DNA from: a candidate division WOR-3 bacterium
GTDB taxonomy: Bacteria > Hydrothermota > Tepidihabitantia > Tepidihabitantales > Tepidihabitantaceae
Direction of reading: 5' to 3'
Length of the DNA stretch: 64,000 bases
Assembly (NCBI GenBank): GCA_039801085.1
Contig: JBDRTY010000001.1
Coordinates: forward strand, 509,538 to 573,537
The notes under the pieces were generated by a model. That model saw only the letters and a list, made by a program, of their open reading frames with translations, was not told the origin of the DNA and did no database searches. This document shows positions 57,730 through 64,000 of the stretch, in pieces. Each line of letters starts with the position of its first letter. The stretch's first letter is position 1. Made by a program: the position numbers and the translations under genes.

Positions 57730-59481
57730 ATGAAGAGAAGCAAAATTTCTGATCCTTCAGTTTCTGGGGATTTGCTTGCGGTTGCCCGGGGCGAAGCACC
57801 GGCAGACCTCCTGTTGCGCGGAGGACAGGTAGTGGATGTGTTTACCGGTGAGGTCCGCCGGGCAGATGTGGTAATCAAAAACGGAATGATCGCCGGTGTG
57901 GGTGAAGGTTACGAGCGGGCAGACAGTGTAATGGACATCCAGGGGTGCTATGTCGCACCCGGTTTTATTGAGGGGCATATCCATATTGAAAGTTCGCTTC
58001 TGTCGGTGAGTGAGTTTGTCCGGTTGTGCCTGATCAATGGCACAACCACGGTAATTGCTGATCCGCATGAGCTGGCAAATGTTCTGGGAGTCGGCGGTGT
58101 TGAATATGTCATCCGGGCAAGCCGGAATCTTCCTGCTGACGTCTATATCATGGTACCATCCTGCGTTCCGGCGACGCGGATGGAGACATCAGGAGCAAAG
58201 CTGGGGGGCAGGGAGATTGAGCGGCTGCTGAAGATGCCAGAGGTGCTCGGACTTGCCGAGTTGATGAACTATCCGGGTGTAATCTGGGGTGATCCTGACG
58301 TGCGGGCAAAGCTGGTGGTGGCAAGAAGGGCAGGAAAGGTGATCGATGGCCACTGTCCGGGGTTGACCGGGCTTCTGCTGCAGGCATATGCCGGTGCGGG
58401 AATCGGCTCGGACCACGAATCGGTCGGGGTGCAGGAGGTGCGGGAGAAGCTGCGGGCAGGGATGAGGGTATTTATCCGGGAAGGTTCGGCTGCCCAAAAC
58501 CTGGCATCGATTCTGCCGGTGGTGAATGATTTCAATCTGCGCCGGTTCTGCCTTGTGTCCGATGACCGTGACCCGCAGGATCTGCTCAAAGAGGGCCATC
58601 TGAATGCGGTATTGCGCCGGGCAGTAAATGCGGGAATGCAGCCAGTAGCGGCGATACAGATGGTTACACTCAATCCTGCGGAATATTTCCGTCTTTATGA
58701 CCGGGGTGCGGTGGCACCGGGATTGCGGGCAGACTTGGTGGTGCTGGAAAGTCTGAGCGATATGAATGTGAAACTGGTGATAAAGAATGGTAGACCGGTT
58801 GCCCGGGAGGGTCGATTACTGGAGAGACTGCCGGAGGTCCGCGACCGGAAGGTGATGGACACCGTGCGGGTGAAGGGGCTTGCACGGGGAGATTTTGTAA
58901 TCAAGGCTGAAGGGGAGCTGTGTAATGTGATCCGGATTGTGCCCGGACAGATTTTAACTGAACATCATGTCCAGCGGGCACCGGTCAGAAACGGACTGGT
59001 GACAGCAGATCCGGAGCGGGATCTGCTGAAGATCGTGGTAATTGAAAGGCACCGGGGGACGGGCAGAATGGGTAAAGGGCTGGTTGCCGGCTTCGGTCTG
59101 AAGAAGGGCGCGCTCGGAACCACCGTGGCGCATGATTCTCACAATATGATTATTGTCGGCACCAATGACCGGGATATGCTGATTGCGGCACGGACACTGA
59201 TAAGAATGGGCGGTGGTTATGTGGCGGTTGCCGATGGCAAGGTGGCCGCAGTACTGCCTCTACCGATCGCTGGTCTGATGTCAGACCGGTCTGCCCAGGA
59301 GGTTGTTTCCCGGTTGAAGGTGCTTTTGGCAAAGGTACGGAACTGGGGCTGCCGGCTGGACAATCCATTCATGGCCCTTTCGTTTCTTTCGCTGCCGGTA
59401 ATTCCCGAGTTGAAAATAACCGACCGGGGGCTGATTGATGTTAACCGGTTTCAACCGATCAGTTTATTCGCTGAGAAATAG
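57730..59481 (+). CDS. ade: Adenine deaminase
   Basis: This amidohydrolase converts adenine to hypoxanthine. At 583 residues it has the metal site PGFIEGHIHIESSLLS, ADPHELANVLG, GLAELMNYPGVIWGD, and VSDDRDPQDLLKEGHL with the later His/Asp ligands. The C-terminal domain carries GTTVAHDSHNMIIVG. Together with hpt it makes a two-step adenine-to-IMP route. It starts 2 nt after the hpt stop. Confidence 0.96.
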   Translation: MKRSKISDPSVSGDLLAVARGEAPADLLLRGGQVVDVFTGEVRRADVVIKNGMIAGVGEGYERADSVMDIQGCYVAPGFIEGHIHIESSLLSVSEFVRLCLINGTTTVIADPHELANVLGVGGVEYVIRASRNLPADVYIMVPSCVPATRMETSGAKLGGREIERLLKMPEVLGLAELMNYPGVIWGDPDVRAKLVVARRAGKVIDGHCPGLTGLLLQAYAGAGIGSDHESVGVQEVREKLRAGMRVFIREGSAAQNLASILPVVNDFNLRRFCLVSDDRDPQDLLKEGHLNAVLRRAVNAGMQPVAAIQMVTLNPAEYFRLYDRGAVAPGLRADLVVLESLSDMNVKLVIKNGRPVAREGRLLERLPEVRDRKVMDTVRVKGLARGDFVIKAEGELCNVIRIVPGQILTEHHVQRAPVRNGLVTADPERDLLKIVVIERHRGTGRMGKGLVAGFGLKKGALGTTVAHDSHNMIIVGTNDRDMLIAARTLIRMGGGYVAVADGKVAAVLPLPIAGLMSDRSAQEVVSRLKVLLAKVRNWGCRLDNPFMALSFLSLPVIPELKITDRGLIDVNRFQPISLFAEK

Positions 59482-59926
59482 GCTGTTTGTCGGAGTGATT
59501 GGCGCCGGCGAATGTGAAGCTGAACTGGCGGCAGAGGCGCGGGCACTGGGTCGAGAACTGGCAGCAGCCGGTGCGGTCGTGGTCTGCGGCGGTATGGGAG
59601 GTGTAATGCGGGCGGTATGTCAGGGGGCACAGGAACAGGGCGGGTTGACAATCGGCATCATGCCCGGCTCTGAGCGGTCGCAGGCAAATGAGTTTGTGGC
59701 ACTGGCGATAGCTACCGGTTTCGGCGAGGCGCGGAATCTGATAATTATCAGGACCGCTGATATTCTGATTGCAATCGGCGGTTCCTACGGCACACTTTCG
59801 GAGATCGGTTTTGCCCTGAAGATGGGAAAGAGGGTAATCGGGTTGAAGACTTGGGAAATTGAAGGGGTTGAGAAGGCGGCATCGGTGGCAGAGGTTTTGA
59901 CAAGATTAAAAATAAAAGGAGGATAG
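59438..59926 (+). CDS. LOG/SLOG-family protein (TIGR00725-like)
   Basis: About 162 residues form a Rossmann-like SLOG fold with VVCGGMGGVM, the GSYGTLSEIGFAL motif (corresponding to PGGxGTxxE) and KRVIGLKTWE. Related LOG proteins cleave nucleoside monophosphates to free base and ribose-5-phosphate, which would fit the adjoining purine genes, but TIGR00725 members are uncharacterised. The first codons overlap the end of ade by about 44 nt. A later start close to RLFVGVIGAG is possible. Confidence 0.82.
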   Translation: MLTGFNRSVYSLRNRLFVGVIGAGECEAELAAEARALGRELAAAGAVVVCGGMGGVMRAVCQGAQEQGGLTIGIMPGSERSQANEFVALAIATGFGEARNLIIIRTADILIAIGGSYGTLSEIGFALKMGKRVIGLKTWEIEGVEKAASVAEVLTRLKIKGG

Positions 59927-59927
59927 G

Positions 59928-61424
59928 ATGGCAGCAAAGGAGTATTTGAACTTTATCAATGGCAGATATGTGCCTGCCCGAACTGGTAAAAGCTATGAGA
60001 ACCGTAACCCGGCGGACACCTCGGATCTGATCGGAACTTTTCCTGCTTCCGGATCGGAGGATGTGAATGATGCGGTTGCGGCGGCAAAGGCGGCTTATCC
60101 CAAATGGCGGGCGGTCCCGGCGCCGCAGCGGGGCGAAATTATCCGGCGTGCCACCGAGATTCTCATCCGGCGCAAGGAGGAGCTTGCCCGGCTGATGACA
60201 AGAGAGATGGGCAAGGTTTTGAAAGAGACTAGGGGTGATGTGCAGGAGGCAATTGATACCGGGCTTTACGCTGCGGGTGAGAGCCGGCGGCTGTGGGGCA
60301 AGGTTGTGCCCAGCGAACTGCCCAACAAGGCAGCCTTTGTTACCCGGCAGCCGATGGGGGTCTGGGGGATGATCTGTCCCTGGAACTTTCCGATGGCGAT
60401 TCCCTCCTGGAAGCTGTTTCCTGCCCTGATCTGTGGTAATACCGCAGTCATCAAGCCGGCAACCCTGACACCAGCGTCGGTTCATGAATTCGTTGCCGCA
60501 CTGACTGAAGCCGGTGTGCCTGCCGGGGTGGTGAATGTGGTGTATGGTGAAGGGGCAGTGGTTGGGGAGGCACTGCTCAATCATCCGGATATCTGCGGGA
60601 TTTCGTTTACCGGGTCATCAGTGATCGGCAAAAGGATTGCCGAGGTCTGCGGCAGACAGTTGAAACGGTGCTCACTGGAGCTCGGGGGCAAGAATGCCCA
60701 GATTGTGCTGAAGGATGCGGATCTGAATCTGGCGCTGGAAGGGGTAATCTGGGGTGCCTTCGGGACGACCGGTCAGCGCTGCACCGCTACCTCCCGGCTG
60801 ATTCTTGAGGATGAGATTCATGATCGTTTTCTGGAGATGGTGGTGGAAAGGGCAAAACAGTTGAAGGTGGGCAACGGCCTGGATGAGTCGGTGGAGATGG
60901 GACCACTGGTGAGTGAGGGGCAGCGGCAGACGGTCCACCGGTATGTGGAGATCGGCAGAAGTGAAGGGGCACGGCTGGTGTGCGGTGGTGCGCCCCTCAC
61001 CAGTGGTGATTACAGCCGGGGCCATTTCTATCCGCCGACGATCTTCGCCGAGGTCACCCCGGATATGCGCATCGCCCGGGAGGAGATATTCGGACCGGTG
61101 CTTTCAGTTATCAGGGTGCGTAATTTTGATGAGGCAATCGATGTCCTTAACAACACCTCCTATGGTTTGTCATCTTCAATCTATACCCGGGATGTCAATC
61201 TGGCAATGAAGGCGATTGAACGGATTGAAGCCGGAATTACATATGTGAATGCCCCGACGATCGGTGCAGAATGCCATCTGCCATTTGGCGGAGTCAAGGA
61301 GACAGGCAACGGACACCGGGAGGGTGGCTGGACCGCCTATGAAATTTTCTCCGAGTTGAAGACAGTATATATTGATTATTCTGGAGCCCTGCAGAAGGCG
61401 CAGATTGATACTGCAAAGGATTAA
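59928..61424 (+). CDS. NAD(P)-dependent aldehyde dehydrogenase
   Basis: This 498-residue ALDH has the family motifs: PWNFPMAIPSWKLFPAL, the Glu in LELGGKNAQ, the nucleophile Cys in GTTGQRCTATSR and the C-terminal FGGVKETGNGHREGG. It resembles the broad group containing semialdehyde dehydrogenases, and the substrate cannot be told. AAAGGAGG precedes ATG 59928. The preceding gene stops 1 nt before it. Confidence 0.93.
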   Translation: MAAKEYLNFINGRYVPARTGKSYENRNPADTSDLIGTFPASGSEDVNDAVAAAKAAYPKWRAVPAPQRGEIIRRATEILIRRKEELARLMTREMGKVLKETRGDVQEAIDTGLYAAGESRRLWGKVVPSELPNKAAFVTRQPMGVWGMICPWNFPMAIPSWKLFPALICGNTAVIKPATLTPASVHEFVAALTEAGVPAGVVNVVYGEGAVVGEALLNHPDICGISFTGSSVIGKRIAEVCGRQLKRCSLELGGKNAQIVLKDADLNLALEGVIWGAFGTTGQRCTATSRLILEDEIHDRFLEMVVERAKQLKVGNGLDESVEMGPLVSEGQRQTVHRYVEIGRSEGARLVCGGAPLTSGDYSRGHFYPPTIFAEVTPDMRIAREEIFGPVLSVIRVRNFDEAIDVLNNTSYGLSSSIYTRDVNLAMKAIERIEAGITYVNAPTIGAECHLPFGGVKETGNGHREGGWTAYEIFSELKTVYIDYSGALQKAQIDTAKD

Positions 61425-61432
61425 CCGGATCG

Positions 61433-62413
61433 GTGGCGACAATTGAAGTTGACCGGCTGAGCAAGAGTTTTCGCGGATTGGTTGCTGTTGACCATATTTC
61501 CTTTGCGGTCAATGAAGGTGAGATCTTCGGATTTCTGGGTCCGAACGGTGCCGGTAAGACCACTACGGTCCGGATGCTCTGCACCCTGACGCGTCCAAGT
61601 GCGGGAACGGCGCGGGTCGCAGGCTGGGATGTTACTCGTGAACCCAATCAGGTGCGGAAGGCGATCGGGATTATCTTCCAGGAACCGTCCCTTGATGACC
61701 GGTTGACCGCACGGGAGAATCTCAGGTTTCACGCTATGATCTACAAAGTCCCGAAAGCGGAGGCTGGTATCCGGATTGCGCGCGCACTGGAATGGATGGA
61801 ACTCAGTTCCCGTGCCGACGAACTGGTCCGGAATTTTTCCGGCGGGATGAAACGCCGGCTGGAGATCGCCCGGGCGCTGCTGCATACACCCCAGGTGCTT
61901 TTTCTGGACGAGCCGACACTCGGGCTTGATCCTCAAACTCGGAACCGGATCTGGGAAAGACTGCTGGCGTTGCGGGCGGAGAACCGGATGACACTGTTTC
62001 TGACCACTCACTACATGGACGAGGCGGAATACTGTGACCGGATTGCGATCATTGATTACGGCCGGATAATTGCTCTGGGTACTCCGGCAGAGCTGAAAAC
62101 CCGGTTGCAGGGAGATCAGGTGGTGCTGATGACCGCTGACAACCTCCGGGCAGCGACAGAAATCAGGAGGCTCTACGGGATTGAAATTGCGTTCGATCGG
62201 GAAAAGTTAAGGTTTCAGGTGGCAGATGGGGCGCAATTTGTGCCCAGACTGGTCCGGGAACTGGGCGTGCCTATACTTTCAGTAATGGTGCGACCGCCAA
62301 CACTGGATGATGTTTTTCTCACCCTGACCGGCCGGGAGATCCGGGATGAGGAGGCGGGCGAGCGGGAAAAATTAAAGAGTCGGCTTCAGCGGATGGGGCG
62401 TGCTTGGCGTTAG
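61433..62413 (+). CDS. ABC-2 type exporter ATPase
   Basis: The 326-residue protein has Walker A GPNGAGKTTTVRML, signature FSGGMKRRLEIARAL, Walker B VLFLDEPTLGLDP and the DrrA-type downstream region (THYMDEAEYCDRIAIID, then PTLDDVFLTLTG). The start is GTG 61433. It pairs with the permease that overlaps its 3' end by 10 nt. A role in drug, lipid or polysaccharide export is possible. Confidence 0.93.
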   Translation: MATIEVDRLSKSFRGLVAVDHISFAVNEGEIFGFLGPNGAGKTTTVRMLCTLTRPSAGTARVAGWDVTREPNQVRKAIGIIFQEPSLDDRLTARENLRFHAMIYKVPKAEAGIRIARALEWMELSSRADELVRNFSGGMKRRLEIARALLHTPQVLFLDEPTLGLDPQTRNRIWERLLALRAENRMTLFLTTHYMDEAEYCDRIAIIDYGRIIALGTPAELKTRLQGDQVVLMTADNLRAATEIRRLYGIEIAFDREKLRFQVADGAQFVPRLVRELGVPILSVMVRPPTLDDVFLTLTGREIRDEEAGEREKLKSRLQRMGRAWR

Positions 62414-63174
62414 CAAACGGTATGTTTGATTCTGCCTGTATTCATATGGTGTGGCGGCGCGATGTGCTTCGCTACTTCCGGGAGAAGAGCCAGCTTTATG
62501 GGTCACTCACCAGACCGGTGCTGTGGCTTTTTATTCTCGGCCTCGGTTTACGCGGTGGTTACCGGGAGGTTGGCAGTGTCAATTATACTCAGTTCATCTT
62601 TCCCGGAATTATTGCGATGACCAGTATCTTCACATCGATTCAGTCAGCAATCTCCATCATCTGGGACCGGGAGTTCGGGTTTCTGAAGGAGATTCTGGTG
62701 GCACCGGTCCCGCGGACATCAATTGTCATTGGTAAGGGACTTGCCGGCACGACCCTTTCACTGATTCAGGGGTGTATCATTCTGCTGCTGGCACCGCTCG
62801 TCCGGGTGAAGCTGGCGCTGGTGAACATTCTGCCGCTGATTCTAGTGATGGCAGTGATGTCCTTTGCCCTTACCGGTATCGGGATCGTGATTGCCGCCCG
62901 GATGACCTCGTTTCAGGGGTTCGGTACAATCATGAATTTTATCATTATGCCGCTGTGGTTTCTCAGCGGTGCCCTTTATCCGCTTGAGGGGTTGCCCTGG
63001 TGGCTGGCGCTGCTGGTTCGTATCAATCCGCTGACCTATGGTGTGGATATGATCCGCCGGCTGGTGCTCGGATTTTCCTTCTATTCTCCCGGGTTTAATC
63101 TCGCATTTCTGGCAAGTTTCAGTATCCTGACAACAATGGCGGCAGTCTATTTCTTCAATCGCGGGGAATACTGA
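62404..63174 (+). CDS. ABC-2 type exporter permease
   Basis: This protein of about 256 residues has six predicted membrane helices. The ABC-2 signatures EILVAPVPRTSIVIGKGLAG and FIIMPLWFLSGALYPLEGLP are clear. It belongs to the DrrB/NodJ-like group. A TTG at 62404 or ATG at 62422 can start it; no strong ribosome site separates them. It partners the ATPase just upstream. Confidence 0.9.
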   Translation: MALANGMFDSACIHMVWRRDVLRYFREKSQLYGSLTRPVLWLFILGLGLRGGYREVGSVNYTQFIFPGIIAMTSIFTSIQSAISIIWDREFGFLKEILVAPVPRTSIVIGKGLAGTTLSLIQGCIILLLAPLVRVKLALVNILPLILVMAVMSFALTGIGIVIAARMTSFQGFGTIMNFIIMPLWFLSGALYPLEGLPWWLALLVRINPLTYGVDMIRRLVLGFSFYSPGFNLAFLASFSILTTMAAVYFFNRGEY

Positions 63175-63190
63175 AGACAGAGAGGCAGGA

Positions 63191-64000
63191 TTGGCGGGGA
63201 ATAGAAATAGATCTGAAAATTATTCCGGCGCACAGTTGAGCATCCAATTGCGTCTTAATGTTGAGCGTCTGTGGCAGGTACTGCAGGGAATCAGGCCTCC
63301 AAAGCAGTATGTCAATGTGGAAGGCGGGGGGATTGAGCAACAGCACGACTGGCGGCTGCGGTTGCATCACTGTGCCAACTATGCTGCGGCACTGACAATT
63401 CTGAGACAGGAAAACCGGCGTTTGCGACTCCTGGAGCTGGGCTGTGGTACCGGCGCACTTTCCTATGGACTGGCCCGGATCATGCCGCCGGAATGGAGCC
63501 TGATGGCGACAGACTATTCGCGGTATCTGATTGAGTATGCCCGCCAGCAGTATTCGGCTCCGAATCTTGTGTTTGACTGTCTTGATGTTAATGACATTTC
63601 CGCATCGGCACTCCGGGAGTTCGATGCGGTGCTCATGCTGGAACTGATTGAACACCTGAACTGTCGGGAAACCAGAGAGCTTCTCCACCGGCTGGGAGCG
63701 GGACTGAAACCTGCCAGTCTGGTGGTTATTTCCACTCCGGATCGTTCCGCCTTTCCGCGTGATCATTCCGGTTATTATCCCCATAAAATCGAATACCGGT
63801 ATTCCACTCTGTTTCAGTTTCTCAGCGGTCTGCAGAACAATCCGTTCCGCAGTTTCGAGCTTTATCAGATAGTTGCGCCCGGAATCGTCCGGGCAGCGGT
63901 CCGGACTGAAAGACGGGGTGGTTACTTTTTCAATCGGGTTGCCGGACTGATTGAGCGGCTGAGTTCCCATCAGGTTCAATTTCGCCGCTACCAGAGAAGG
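63191..64000 (+). CDS. SAM-dependent methyltransferase (partial)
   Basis: The reading frame opens near TTG 63191 and runs off the right edge, giving 270 codons. Residues about 80-190 form a class I methyltransferase: LLELGCGTGALSYGLA (motif I), LMATDYSRYLIEYARQQ, then FDAVLMLELIEHL and LVVISTPDRS. The approximately 75-residue N-terminal extension is polar. The arrangement resembles UbiG/Hen1-type methyltransferases, but the substrate is unknown. A minus-strand frame over the same DNA is a shadow. Confidence 0.85.
   Translation, partial: MAGNRNRSENYSGAQLSIQLRLNVERLWQVLQGIRPPKQYVNVEGGGIEQQHDWRLRLHHCANYAAALTILRQENRRLRLLELGCGTGALSYGLARIMPPEWSLMATDYSRYLIEYARQQYSAPNLVFDCLDVNDISASALREFDAVLMLELIEHLNCRETRELLHRLGAGLKPASLVVISTPDRSAFPRDHSGYYPHKIEYRYSTLFQFLSGLQNNPFRSFELYQIVAPGIVRAAVRTERRGGYFFNRVAGLIERLSSHQVQFRRYQRR

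Noticed and set aside
59748-60584. A 278-codon minus-strand frame.
   Set aside because: It is antisense to the LOG-like gene and the aldehyde dehydrogenase, both of which have intact motifs.
63155-63979. A 274-codon open frame on the minus strand at the right end.
   Set aside because: The plus strand in the same place encodes a methyltransferase with clear SAM-binding motifs running off the window.

Overview
The window reads as a gene-dense chromosome segment of a Gram-negative, anaerobic or oxygen-shy bacterium. An outer membrane is indicated by a late lipid A acyltransferase-like protein, LptC/LptA/LptB and a minimal MlaE/F/D retrograde lipid transporter. Anaerobic life is indicated by superoxide reductase, rubrerythrin, an A-type flavodiiron protein with high-molecular-weight rubredoxin, and an ADP-forming acetyl-CoA synthetase. 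Four secreted proteins end in a C-terminal domain of the Por/type IX secretion sorting type, a trait of the Fibrobacteres-Chlorobi-Bacteroidetes (FCB) lineage. I infer an uncultured FCB-like phylum of the WOR-3/Stahlbacteria kind. That placement rests on gene content, not on a marker-gene tree. Selenocysteine is used: selB sits next to a selD that itself carries an in-frame UGA.

Layout. 1-1.4 kb (minus): alanine racemase and a DUF1844 protein. 1.5-13.2 kb (plus): one apparently continuous operon, adk-map-infA-rpmJ-pyrG, lipid A/LPS export genes, rpoN, selB-selD and mscS. 13.2-17 kb (minus): potassium uptake (trkH-trkA) followed by a HAMP-PAS sensor without an output domain. 17-18.3 kb (minus): an MFS transporter. 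18.4-23.2 kb (plus): an MBL hydrolase, an acetyl-CoA hydrolase-GNAT fusion and a fused ADP-forming acyl-CoA synthetase, then tRNA-Ala (minus). 23.7-28.3 kb (plus): a small lipoprotein, a HerA-like ATPase and mlaEFD. 28.4-32.7 kb (plus): an oxidative and iron stress cassette. 32.7-35.9 kb (minus): tRNA-Leu-tig-clpP-clpX.

36-46.6 kb (plus): a PKD-like lipoprotein, a large secreted M14 carboxypeptidase, dCMP deaminase, ptsH-ptsI, a sugar-phosphate isomerase, a nucleotidyltransferase, tgt and an orphan LivK-type binding protein, closed by a strong terminator. 47-50.8 kb: two adjacent secreted-protein genes, each split by an apparent loss of one G in a run of five. 50.9-56.2 kb (minus): a peptidase island (JAMM, M14, and a catalytic plus a non-catalytic M16). 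56.4-64 kb (plus): pcm, tRNA-Pro, hpt, adenine deaminase, a LOG-like protein, an aldehyde dehydrogenase, an ABC-2 exporter and a methyltransferase cut by the window end.

Promoters are unusually readable: TTGAC(A/T/C), a 16-17 bp spacer and a TATAAT-like box recur ahead of most first genes. In at least six of them the start codon lies only 5-8 nt after the -10 box. First genes are therefore often leaderless, while operon-internal genes mostly have Shine-Dalgarno sequences. No CRISPR array, insertion sequence, phage gene or rRNA was seen. The items most worth following are the leaderless promoter class, the paired G-run frameshifts, the Sec-containing SelD, the redox cassette with its odd two-domain iron protein, the output-less potassium-operon sensor, the structured leader of herA and the peptidase island.
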